Assembly (NCBI RefSeq): GCF_003788695.1
Contig: NZ_RARA01000016.1
Location: 134 to 12,499, forward strand
Direction: 5' to 3'
Origin: Candidatus Cardinium hertigii
GTDB taxonomy: Bacteria; Bacteroidota; Bacteroidia; Cytophagales_A; Amoebophilaceae
Length of the DNA stretch: 12,366 nt
Both the position numbers and the translations under genes were made by a program. This document shows positions 6,514-12,366 of the stretch, piece by piece. Numbering within the stretch: position 1 is the first letter of the stretch; the number at the start of each line of letters is the position of its first letter. The notes below the pieces were generated by a model. It had not been told where the DNA came from. It did no database searches and saw nothing but the letters and a program-made list of their open reading frames with translations.

Positions 6514-6694
6514 CCATGTATAACTATTTTCTCCTTCTTAACTGTATAAGAAGCTTGAATGTCCTGCTCTATCCTATAAGCAGAATAGAGGCGCTTCTTG
6601 CAAAGATACGATTGTTAATGGTATTTTGCAAAAAAATTTTATGTATCCGGTCCGTATACATAACAATTTGGAATAACGAAATACAGCACATATA
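6514..6694. other. Intergenic stretch upstream of the second LRR gene
   Basis: It contains a loose inverted repeat, AAGAAGC (about 6549) with GCTTCTT (about 6593), enclosing CTCTAT/ATAGAG, which might form a hairpin. No gene is seen here. Confidence 0.3.
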
Positions 6695-6871
6695 GCATAA
6701 GACCGTTGCAATAGAAAATGATAACGATTGTATTATACATTAAGAGGTTTTTATAAATTTACAAAGCTAAAATAATATGGTTTATGTTCTTTTTAAGGCT
6801 TTTAAATAACGCTTGGTATAGATTTTTTTTCTTTATATAGAATTTTGTTTTCTATTGCAACGGTCTTATGC
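6695..6871. mobile_element. 177 bp MITE with 24 bp perfect inverted ends
   Basis: The left arm 6695-6718 starts GCATAAGACCGTTGCAATAG and the right arm 6848-6871 is its exact inverse over all 24 bases. The interior is AT-rich and has no ORF. The AGACCGTTGCAA part resembles the end of the IS5-family element at 326 (GAGGCCGTTGCAAC), so an IS5-family transposase could have moved it (inference). No clear target duplication is seen; if the outermost GCAT/ATGC is target rather than element, it is itself palindromic. Only one copy is in the window. Confidence 0.85.
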
Positions 6872-7032
6872 GGTTGATCTGTTGAAAAAGCCTCATTTCG
6901 AAATATAAAAATCTCTTACAGATATTTATAACTATAATGCATTTTATAAAAACCTATCCATCAATAACCAATAAATGTATGTATAGGATGTCGATTTTAT
7001 AAAAAAACATAATAAATAGTTATATTAGCCTT

Positions 7033-7310
7033 ATGATTTCATCACATTGCTTGAACTTTATTTCGATTTCTTTGTACCTATTTGTAACTGTTCCTTTTGT
7101 ATTAACTGTGTTAGGCTTATGGGGTAGCAGTTGTGTCGCTGTGGTTGGCATGGTTACAGGTGCAGTAGCTGTAGTAATTTGGAACATATTGGCTTAAGCC
7201 TATAACAGGCATGCATGTTTCCTTTTTTATGCATTGCCAATGCCCTAGCCATGCTTATAACACATTACTTGTCTACTAAAGCCAAATGCAACAGGGAAGC
7301 GGGTACGTAA
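7033..7310 (+). pseudogene. Frameshifted remnant resembling the C-terminal end of a sodium/solute symporter
   Basis: Frame 1 (ATG 7033, stop 7195-7197, 54 codons) gives two hydrophobic helices, including LYLFVTVPFVLTVLGLWG and AVVGMVTGAVAVVIWNIL. The pattern G-M-x-x-G-A-V-x-V-x-x-W matches the late transmembrane region of PutP-type sodium/proline symporters (known: GALAGMIVGAVTVIVW in E. coli PutP, from memory). A second frame, 7215-7310, continues with another helix, FLCIANALAMLITHYLSTKA, and a basic tail ending in TAA, as a symporter C-terminus would. I infer a decayed gene tail with at least one frameshift. Alternative: a genuine 54-residue small membrane protein. Confidence 0.5.
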
Positions 7311-7328
7311 ACACACAATTTTATAATT

Positions 7329-8198
7329 ATGCAGCCGCTTGTTTACAAACACATTTCTGAAGTCATCAATGACAATCATTATGATATATTTTTATTTGAT
7401 ATATGGGGTGTCATCATAGAAGCAGGGCAATTTCGAGCTAGTGTAGCACACAATATTACTGCTATGATCGAATGTGGAGACAAAGTTTTCTTTGTTACCA
7501 ATGCGCCGCGCACTGCTGCATTTTTACAGGTTACCTTACAAGCATGTGGCATCCCTGCTACAAAGGAAATGATCGTGAGTTCAGGTGAAGTAGCGCTTCA
7601 TATGCTACAGCAGAGTGCCGAACTATTGGGTATTCCAACGCCTTTGATATACCATCTAGGTAGAGCAAACAACAATCTTATCGATAACTGTTCAGTTGCT
7701 ACTACCCGCAACATCTATGAGGCAAATTTGGTTTTATTGACATTATTTTGTGAAGAAAACGAGGAAGAAATATTAGCAGAAACGGAAGACATATTAGCCA
7801 TTATAGCGCAAAGAAAGATTCTTACGCTTTGTGCCAATCCAGATCATGGTCTTATGCAAGCAGATACCTATAGATATTGTGCAGGTTATTTTGCTGAAAA
7901 AATTAAACAGCAGGGTGGGCAGGTAATGTATACAGGAAAGCCTTATCCTGAAATTTACCAGACTATATTCCATCAACAGCCAACCATAGCCAAAAACCGT
8001 ATCCTTATGATAGGCGATACTTTTGATACAGATATTGTAGGTGCGCGTACAGCAGGTATTGATTCGGCACTAGTTCTAACAGGCAATGCGCGCGCCTGTT
8101 ATGATTTTTTTAGTCCGCTTGAGGAGCAGCTGCTGCAAATAACAGCTGCTGCTATGGAAAAACAAGCACTTCCCAATTTTTGTATCCAATTAGGATAA
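7329..8198 (+). CDS. HAD-superfamily class IIA hydrolase (TIGR01459-like)
   Basis: 289 residues, cytoplasmic, close to the usual family length. HAD motif I is FDIWGVI (nucleophile Asp24). The position +2, usually Asp, is Trp, which is typical of the DxWG subgroup and not damage. Motif II is FVTNAPR (Thr57, Asn58), motif III Lys204 in YTGKPYPEIY, motif IV LMIGDTFDTDIVGA with Asp230 and Asp235 for Mg2+. The class IIA cap lies between motifs II and III. Relatives are phosphatases of small phosphorylated metabolites; the substrate of this subgroup is not known to me. The start ATG is 18 bp after the symporter remnant, with no visible Shine-Dalgarno. It is a single-gene unit on the plus strand, convergent with the esterase. 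Confidence 0.9.
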   Translation: MQPLVYKHISEVINDNHYDIFLFDIWGVIIEAGQFRASVAHNITAMIECGDKVFFVTNAPRTAAFLQVTLQACGIPATKEMIVSSGEVALHMLQQSAELLGIPTPLIYHLGRANNNLIDNCSVATTRNIYEANLVLLTLFCEENEEEILAETEDILAIIAQRKILTLCANPDHGLMQADTYRYCAGYFAEKIKQQGGQVMYTGKPYPEIYQTIFHQQPTIAKNRILMIGDTFDTDIVGARTAGIDSALVLTGNARACYDFFSPLEEQLLQITAAAMEKQALPNFCIQLG

Positions 8199-8367
8199 GT
8201 AGACGCCGACCTCTTTTATAAGCTTATATTTGGTTCGGGTTATACAGCAAATATAAAAACGGCTGTATGCCTGTTTGCTATAAGCTATAAGTAATTTATT
8301 GTTAATAAGTAAATAGTTTCTTAAACCTTTATGAGGCTGCCTGCAATAGACAATTAAAAATATAGAT

Positions 8368-8389
8368 AAGAAAGAAAGAAAGAAAGAAG
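8368..8389. repeat. AAAG microsatellite
   Basis: About five AAAG units in a row in the gap between the convergent hydrolase genes. It is outside any coding region that I accept, so length changes would not shift a frame. Confidence 0.8.
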
Positions 8390-8447
8390 CAGTACACGAC
8401 TTCTTACTATAATATGGTTTATGGTATATGTATTTTACTATGCAAAA

Positions 8448-8464
8448 CGCAAGTGAACGGATAC
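8448..8464 (-). mobile_element. 17 bp stub of a GTATCCGTTCA element end
   Basis: Minus-strand GTATCCGTTCACTTGCG, identical to the first 17 bases of the other left ends, after which similarity is lost. Its first G supplies the last base of the esterase TAG stop codon (8464-8466 on the plus strand). Confidence 0.7.
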
Positions 8465-9417
8465 TAAGCACGTCCTCGATGATTACGCCTAGGAAGTGTA
8501 TATCGTAACTGACGTAACCATTTTTCAAGATTATTAGAAAGATACACAACATGATCTTGACCATCAAGCTTTTCAAAAACAGGCTTGATACCTTTTTTTG
8601 CCAATTGTTCTTTAGCAGTTTCTAATGTTGCTATTGGTATAATTTTATCAAGTGTTCCATTAATAAAATATATTGGTGTAGCGTTATTTTTATATTCTTT
8701 AGGTTCTACTAAGAAACCAGAAAAATTAACCATGCCTAAGAAAGGTTCTTTTTGCGTAAGCGTTAAATGGAGCCCCAACATAGCTCCCTGTGAATACCCC
8801 GCAATAATTGTATCTTTATTGGTAAGATTGAGTATTTTTTGTTTTTTCTTAATCAGCTCCATAAGAGGTCGACTTTCTCGTTCCAGTTCCGTGCTCATTT
8901 CGTTAAAAGACGATTTATTTTGTTTATAGAGTGTCTCCCATTTTTCAATAGATAATGAGGGCTTGTCGTATACCTTACGCATAATAGATTCGATACACTT
9001 CAAACTAACAAACTGCCTTTTCGATGGATCGTGCTGGAATTCTGTACCCATTACACGACACAAAGTTGCATCAGCTGGATAAGCTCCATTTGGCAGCATA
9101 AAATGCCAATCTGGAAATTTCTGCTGCATATCGTTAATTACTTTCGAATCCCTGTGCTTTTTCCCATTCATCGTAGTACCATGTAAAAATACAAATAGTA
9201 CTTTTGCTGGCTTATTGGTACTAGCTATTTCTTCAGGATTTTTCCAATTATCACTACTATGTAAGGGTTCGTTATGTAAGGGTAAGGGTTCGTTATGGGA
9301 GGGTTGGCTATCTCTGCAGCTAGAAGCAAATCCAATCCCCAATAGAGCAAATCCAATCCCCAATAGTATATAATACGTTAACTGTCTTTTTTTTTGAAAA
9401 AACTTAAATAATGCCAT
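8464..9417 (-). CDS. Lipoprotein esterase of the phospholipase/carboxylesterase (Abhydrolase_2) type
   Basis: 317 residues. The leader, with a duplicated LLGIGFA heptad, ends in Ala-Ser-Ser-Cys34, a plausible lipobox, so the enzyme should be lipid-anchored. The alpha/beta-hydrolase features are present: oxyanion HGTTMNG (79-85), nucleophile Ser209 in IIAGYSQGAMLGLHL, acid Asp257 in INGTLDKIIP, base His289 in GQDHVVYLS. Order and spacing match the family of serine carboxylesterases and lysophospholipases. An insertion of roughly 40 residues (~145-190, many charged residues) lies before the nucleophile, where a substrate-covering segment could sit. Two 21 bp tandem duplications lie in the N-terminal part. 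The stop codon uses the first base of an element stub. Substrate not predictable; possible host lipid or ester (inference). Confidence 0.85.
   Translation of the reverse strand: MALFKFFQKKRQLTYYILLGIGFALLGIGFASSCRDSQPSHNEPLPLHNEPLHSSDNWKNPEEIASTNKPAKVLFVFLHGTTMNGKKHRDSKVINDMQQKFPDWHFMLPNGAYPADATLCRVMGTEFQHDPSKRQFVSLKCIESIMRKVYDKPSLSIEKWETLYKQNKSSFNEMSTELERESRPLMELIKKKQKILNLTNKDTIIAGYSQGAMLGLHLTLTQKEPFLGMVNFSGFLVEPKEYKNNATPIYFINGTLDKIIPIATLETAKEQLAKKGIKPVFEKLDGQDHVVYLSNNLEKWLRQLRYTLPRRNHRGRA
9261..9302. repeat. 21 bp imperfect tandem duplication in the esterase linker
   Basis: GTAAGGGTTCGTTATGTAAG (9261 onward) is repeated from 9282 with two changes near its end. It encodes the two HNEPL units of the linker just after the lipid-anchor Cys. 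The length is a multiple of three, so the frame is kept. Confidence 0.8.
9325..9366. repeat. 21 bp perfect tandem duplication in the esterase signal peptide
   Basis: 9325-9345 and 9346-9366 are identical (AGCAAATCCAATCCCCAATA plus G). They encode LLGIGFA twice in the hydrophobic core of the leader, lengthening it by seven residues without changing frame. Confidence 0.9.
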
Positions 9418-9569
9418 AATTAAATATAATAGTATATATGTTTATTTTATAAATATCTTTCATTTACTAAATATTCTTAAAAGAAGAATAAAAATAAAGA
9501 GGCCTTAAAGTTACGGTAATAATGAAAATAATCCAAACACGTTTTATACCTATAGACCACAATCTGGGA
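9418..9569. other. AT-rich gap upstream of the esterase
   Basis: It should hold the esterase promoter, which I could not place. A weak six-base-pair hairpin, ATTCTT/AAGAAT, lies near 9471-9487. Nothing else is recognisable. Confidence 0.3.
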
Positions 9570-9659
9570 CTAACCACCTAGTATTATATGAAAACTATAT
9601 ATAAAAAGCACTGGTACTAAAAAGATTATGCTCAACGCTTTTCTTATGGTAAATAACAT
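9570..9659 (-). pseudogene. Duplicated 5' remnant of the LD-carboxypeptidase gene
   Basis: ATG (9657-9659 on the plus strand) through TAG encodes 29 residues, beginning MLFTIRKALSIIFLV and continuing LFIYSFHIIL. It equals the leader of the protein at 3057-4172 except His3 to Phe and a two-residue insertion (six bases). Similarity ends at about 9578 (4097 in the intact gene), after which two Gly codons and a stop follow. The 5' flank is duplicated as well (AAGCCGTATTGTA). It lacks the whole catalytic domain, so it is a fragment and not a functional gene. Confidence 0.85.
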
Positions 9660-9785
9660 TTTTTCAAGCCGTATTGTAATATCCGTTCACTTGCGTGGCA
9701 GCCGTATTTTATAGATTACAGCAAATAGCTAATATTTAATAATTGATGATTTTATCCATTTTCTTTAAAAAGCGACTTCTTTTAA

Positions 9786-9819
9786 GGCTACTTTTTTTGC
9801 TTGATCAAAAAAAGTAGCC
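9786..9819. terminator. Poly-T/poly-A hairpin of the element
   Basis: A 13 bp perfect stem, GGCTACTTTTTTT (9786-9798) with AAAAAAAGTAGCC (9807-9819), encloses the loop GCTTGATC. It is the counterpart of the hairpin at 2942-2973 and may act as a bidirectional terminator (inference). Confidence 0.4.
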
Positions 9820-9896
9820 AAAAAAAATCAAGCGCTGGTGAACAAAGCTGTTGAAAATTTCAGCCTGAAAGCTGAAAATCAAAACTCGCCCTTTAC

Positions 9897-10102
9897 GGTT
9901 ACTCAATGGATTTGGGAAGCTGGCAAGGCGCGCGAGGGTGAAGTGCACGCAGCATAGTACCCACTATGCGAGTTTGCCCCATAATGTATGTACATACATC
10001 ATGGGGACCCCAAGTACACTGAATCCCGAAGCGGAATAGGGGTCCCAGCCAGATGATATATCTGGTGGGGTAAAGCGCAGCCAGCTTTTCAAAGACGAAG
10101 AG
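9897..10102 (+). repeat. Hairpin module 1 of the 807 bp element (long form)
   Basis: It starts GGTTACTCAATGGATTTGG and ends TTTTCAAAGACGAAGAG. Its two ends can pair (AGCTGGC near the start, GCCAGCT near the end). Compared with module 2 it has two insertions: one with the palindrome CCCCATAATGTATG...CATGGGG (about 9978-10010) and one with CCAGATGATATATCTGG (about 10050-10066). The insertions also contain GGGGACCCC and GGGGTCCC, which can pair with each other. Confidence 0.8.
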
Positions 10103-10103
10103 A

Positions 10104-10228
10104 CGATTACTCAATGGATTTGGAAATCTGGCAAGGCGCGTGAGGGTGAAGCGCACGCAGCATAGTAGAACTATGTGAGTACGCTGAATCCCGAAGCGGA
10201 ACATAGCCAGCTTTTCAAAGACGAAGAG
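10104..10228 (+). repeat. Hairpin module 2 of the 807 bp element (short form)
   Basis: About 125 bp from CGATTACTCAATGG to GACGAAGAG, without the two insertions of module 1. It contains GCGTGAGGGTGAAGCGCACG, GCATAGTAGAACTATG (hairpin) and CTGAATCCCGAAGCGGAA, all shared with every module in the window. Confidence 0.85.
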
Positions 10229-10380
10229 TAAGCTCAAACAGGCTGATTTTCTACATTGCTTTCAGACTGAACTTTTCTAGTCACAGCTTTATTCAAGGCG
10301 CGTTTTTTATAATCTTGCATTATTATGCTATTTCTAATGGGTACGAACACGGATATGTATAAGCCACATGACTGAACGGA

Positions 10381-10472
10381 CAATGGCGTCAACTTAAGGC
10401 AATTCATGATTAGCCTACCCTCCTATTCTGCTTGGTTATCAATAATAGTTAAACCTTAAGTTGACGCCATTG
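10381..10472 (-). mobile_element. 92 bp MITE, copy 3
   Basis: Same 19 bp inverted ends (10381-10399 and 10454-10472). It is flanked by ACTGAACGGA at 10371-10380 and 10473-10482, i.e. TCCGTTCAGT on the minus strand. It differs from copy 2 at one interior base. It sits in the right terminus of the 807 bp element; the same terminus is uninterrupted at 2715-2727. Its orientation relative to the terminus is the same as in copies 1 and 2. Confidence 0.92.
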
Positions 10473-10569
10473 ACTGAACGGATACGTATTGTATATTACA
10501 AATAACTATAACAATTATGCATTGTAATAATTGATTTTACCTTTGGTCCAAATATCATTAGGCTCATAA

Positions 10570-11823
10570 TTAGCAATCAGAAGATTGATCTACCCTTGCC
10601 TGTTCTAGCTTTTTATCGATAAATTCAAATAAAACCGGAAGCATACGGTGCGGATCCATCATAGATTCTTTATTTATTTTTTTTTCAGCAACAGGAGATA
10701 AGGTAGTGCAATGGGTAATATCTTTTATAACAAAACATGTAATATTTTGGTTTCCAGGCATATCTATTTGATAAGGTTGTGTGCCAATATGGGTAAGATC
10801 TTCTAGACTATCCCCTCTACAAAGTTGTGATTTTAGTGGAACTACATGATCATGTAGTCCATCTGCATCTCCAGTTAGAAATGTAGCGACGTCATGATTT
10901 AATTTCCGTATGGCTTGGTTCACTTCTTCATTTATGGTATCTCGATCTTTGTTGGCTTCTATATACTGTTCTATCTTATACTGTTCTATATCATGCTTAA
11001 AGAGCCTATTGTAATCGTTTTGATAACCTCCAATTAACAAACCAGGAACAGCGTCTGATTGCTGATTATTTCGCAAATAGTGGCGCACGGCTGTCATACA
11101 GCTGCTATTAGGAAAAATATCCCTTGCGCCAGTAAGTTTCTTATATCCGAAACAATCAGCTATTGGGCATAGCCATCTAGCTGATGTAGCTAAAGTTATT
11201 AGATTAAACAAATCCCAATCTACTTTAGTGCCAATAATATTTAGACCCTTTTTTGCTCTATTGCATAACTTCAATAGGTCAAATGGTCCACGCGTCAAAA
11301 CGTCGACCCCTTGCAATGGTGCGTTATGGGTAATAAATCCAAGCAAATTCAGTTTTTGCTTATATAGCTCTGCTATACGGGTAGCCACAACGCCACCTTG
11401 ACTCTGTCCTAGGATAAATAGCTGAAAGGAGCTGCTATCCTTGTTGTGCGCTTGTAAATAATCAACTATTTCTTTGTATACCATTTCTGCCTGCTGATCT
11501 ATGCTATAATCTACAGAGTTCCAATCCTCTCTAACCAATGAATTTATAATTAATATATTTTCTTTATATCTTTCGGAAAGTGCTGTTGTTAAAGCCTTCA
11601 TCTCTCTTGTATCCATATTTAAGCCATGGAGTAGTACCATACCAAAAGTAGCTTCCTGCTGCCCATCTGTAAACGCAGGATTTGTTACGGTCACAGCTGT
11701 TGCTGCTTCTACAGGAGGCGGTGTAGCCACTTTTAATGGATCCATTTGCTGCTTGTATTGACTACAAGCAAAAATAGTCTGAAGAAAAAATACGCTTATC
11801 CAGGGGGATTTTTTTATTTTCAT
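10570..11823 (-). CDS. Alpha/beta-hydrolase lipoprotein (lipase/thioesterase-like)
   Basis: 417 residues. The short leader ends in Ile-Phe-Ala-Cys20, a good lipobox, followed by a Pro/Ala/Thr-rich linker (~30-50), so the enzyme is probably anchored in the envelope. The hydrolase core starts with MVLLHGLNMD (oxyanion, 62-70). Nucleophile Ser141 lies in ILGQSQGGVVATRIA, the best acid candidate is Asp325 in DGLHDHVVPLKSQ, and the base candidate is His371 in IKDITHCTTLS. A helical insertion (~175-315, with several Cys) lies between strand 5 and the acid and may form a lid. The GQSQGG and NAPLQG pattern recalls palmitoyl-protein-thioesterase- and lipase-like enzymes. Substrate unknown; a host lipid or acylated protein is a speculation. 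It is monocistronic, with mobile elements on both sides. Confidence 0.87.
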   Translation of the reverse strand: MKIKKSPWISVFFLQTIFACSQYKQQMDPLKVATPPPVEAATAVTVTNPAFTDGQQEATFGMVLLHGLNMDTREMKALTTALSERYKENILIINSLVREDWNSVDYSIDQQAEMVYKEIVDYLQAHNKDSSSFQLFILGQSQGGVVATRIAELYKQKLNLLGFITHNAPLQGVDVLTRGPFDLLKLCNRAKKGLNIIGTKVDWDLFNLITLATSARWLCPIADCFGYKKLTGARDIFPNSSCMTAVRHYLRNNQQSDAVPGLLIGGYQNDYNRLFKHDIEQYKIEQYIEANKDRDTINEEVNQAIRKLNHDVATFLTGDADGLHDHVVPLKSQLCRGDSLEDLTHIGTQPYQIDMPGNQNITCFVIKDITHCTTLSPVAEKKINKESMMDPHRMLPVLFEFIDKKLEQARVDQSSDC

Positions 11824-11889
11824 GATTCTTATATATTTATTTTATCATAATTTAATTGAGTTAGCATTAGCAATTTTTTTGTCGCTAGG

Positions 11890-11897
11890 CAAATATA
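11890..11897 (-). promoter_or_regulatory. Candidate Bacteroidota-type -7 box for the lipoprotein hydrolase
   Basis: Minus-strand TATATTTG fits the TAnnTTTG consensus known for Bacteroidota housekeeping promoters. It lies about 67 bp upstream of the ATG at 11823. I see no good TTG at the -33 position, and such octamers are common in AT-rich DNA, so this is weak. Confidence 0.2.
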
Positions 11898-12074
11898 ATT
11901 AAAAATTACCATATTTTATGTATCCGTTCACTTGCGTGGCAGTCATATTTTATAGATTACAGAAAATGGTTAATATTTAATAATTAATGATTTTATCCAT
12001 AAAAATCAAGCACTGGTGAACAAAGCTGTTGAAAATTTCAGGATACAAGCTGAAAATCAGAACTCGCCCTCTGT

Positions 12075-12196
12075 GGTTACTCAGGATTTGGAAAGCTAGC
12101 AAGGCGCGCGAGGGTGAAGCGCACGCAGCATAGTAGAACTATGTGAGTACGCTGAATCCCGAAGCGGAACACAGCCAGCTTTTCAAAGACGAAGAG
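12075..12196 (+). repeat. Hairpin module 3 (short form)
   Basis: Short form like module 2, with AGCTAGC in place of AGCTGGC near the start. It contains GCATAGTAGAACTATG and CTGAATCCCGAAGCGGAA and ends GACGAAGAG. Confidence 0.82.
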
Positions 12197-12201
12197 TAAG
12201 C

Positions 12202-12366
12202 TTACTCAATGGATTTGGAAAGCTAGCAAGGCGCGCGAGGGTGAAGTGCACGCAGCATAGTACCCACTATGCGAGTACACTGAATCCCGAAGCGGAACAG
12301 GGCCCCCCGCCAGATGATATATCTAGTGGGGTGGGGTAAAGCACAGCCAGCTTTTCAAAGACGAAG
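12202..12366 (+). repeat. Hairpin module 4 (intermediate form, cut by window end)
   Basis: Starts TTACTCAATGGATTTGGAAA. It carries only the second of the two insertions seen in module 1 (GCCAGATGATATATCTAGTG) and not the first. It ends at the window edge within GACGAAG. Confidence 0.8.

Larger units (their letters stand above)
9679..10485 (+). mobile_element. 807 bp GTATCCGTTCA element with 8 bp target duplication
   Basis: The left end is (A)TATCCGTTCAC at 9679 and the right end TGAACGGATAC closes at 10485. GTATTGTA flanks it on both sides (9671-9678, 10486-10493). The joined flanks reproduce the 5' flank of the LD-carboxypeptidase gene (4173-4216), which is uninterrupted there. Parts in order: left end to ~9780, poly-T hairpin 9786-9819, AATCAAGCGCTGGTGAA, two hairpin modules 9897-10228, then the right part with TTCAAGGCGCG and GGGTACGAACACGG, and finally the MITE within the right terminus. 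Without MITE and its duplication it is 705 bp. It encodes no transposase, so it must be moved in trans. The terminus and 8 bp duplication would suit IS66-like elements, a weak guess. Confidence 0.88.
11920..12366 (+). mobile_element. GTATCCGTTCA element, left part, cut by window end
   Basis: It starts with uninterrupted GTATCCGTTCACTTGCGTGG (an empty site for the 92 bp MITE), follows the common left end to GATTTTATCCAT (~12000), then jumps directly to AAAAATCAAGCACTGGTGAA. The poly-T hairpin present in the other copies is missing. Two hairpin modules follow. The right end lies beyond the window. Confidence 0.82.

Noticed and set aside
6643..6659. GTATCCGGTCCGTATAC as another element terminus
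   Set aside because: It shares only GTATCCG with the terminus, lacks TTCA and has no further left- or right-end sequence.
6354..6695. 113-codon ORF on the plus strand
   Set aside because: It starts antisense to the LRR leader and the rest is AT-rich intergenic DNA; hydrophobic composition is a by-product of poly-T.
8190..8576. 128-codon ORF on the minus strand
   Set aside because: It overlaps the ends of both neighbouring genes and the AAAG microsatellite; no domain, leader or sensible composition.
8585..8929. 114-codon ORF on the plus strand inside the esterase gene
   Set aside because: Antisense shadow of a gene with a full catalytic triad. The same applies to short ORFs at 2324-2542, 3788-3988 and 7794-7976.
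9899..10237. 112-codon ORF on the minus strand
   Set aside because: It lies entirely in the two hairpin modules and owes its repeats to them. In the modules at 12075-12366 the equivalent frame is closed by stops.
9897..12366. CRISPR-like array
   Set aside because: The repeats are ~125 bp, structured and differ by insertions; there are no short regular repeats with unique spacers.
1..12366. tRNA, rRNA or riboswitch genes
   Set aside because: I saw no cloverleaf with T-loop consensus, no rRNA-like segment and no recognisable riboswitch core on either strand.

Overview
The window looks like an accessory, repeat-rich stretch of an AT-rich endosymbiont genome. The features fit a Bacteroidota symbiont of the Amoebophilaceae type (Amoebophilus/Cardinium relatives): lipoprotein signal peptides, no obvious Shine-Dalgarno sites, a leucine-rich-repeat gene pair, decayed gene pieces and many small mobile repeats. 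This assignment is inference from gene style; no marker gene is present.

Layout: (1) 1-505 holds the 3' end of an IS5-family transposase whose IS end cuts into a degenerate copy of a dispersed repeat. (2) 768-2714 is an unrecognised large coiled-coil protein with a possible lipoprotein leader. (3) 2715-3055 is a complete 341 bp non-coding element bounded by the inverted terminus GTATCCGTTCA, filling exactly the gap between two convergent stop codons. (4) 3057-4172 (minus) is an LD-carboxypeptidase-family (S66) protein with an N-terminal membrane segment. (5) 4217-6513 is a tandem duplication of a ~1.1 kb block, each unit carrying an LRR lipoprotein gene (minus) and one end of the GTATCCGTTCA element with a 92 bp MITE in it. 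(6) 6514-7328 holds a 177 bp MITE with long inverted ends and a frameshifted remnant that looks like the tail of a sodium/solute symporter. (7) 7329-8198 (plus) is a class IIA HAD-like hydrolase. (8) 8464-9417 (minus) is a lipoprotein esterase of the phospholipase/carboxylesterase type. (9) 9570-9659 is a 29-codon remnant duplicated from the start of the LD-carboxypeptidase gene. (10) 9679-10485 is an 807 bp GTATCCGTTCA element with an 8 bp target duplication, itself hit by the 92 bp MITE. (11) 10570-11823 (minus) is an alpha/beta-hydrolase lipoprotein. (12) 11920 to the window end is another, truncated GTATCCGTTCA element.

Four of the intact proteins have clear export signals: the LdcA-like protein by a membrane segment, the two LRR proteins and the two hydrolases by lipoboxes (five genes in all); the coiled-coil protein may make a sixth. 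The region therefore reads as a set of envelope or host-facing proteins, scattered as single genes separated by mobile repeats rather than as one operon.

The most notable content is the nested repeat system. Filled and empty sites within this window show that the GTATCCGTTCA element makes an 8 bp target duplication and that the 92 bp MITE makes a 10 bp duplication inside the terminus of the first element. The interior of the larger element is modular, with ~125 bp hairpin units in one or two copies.
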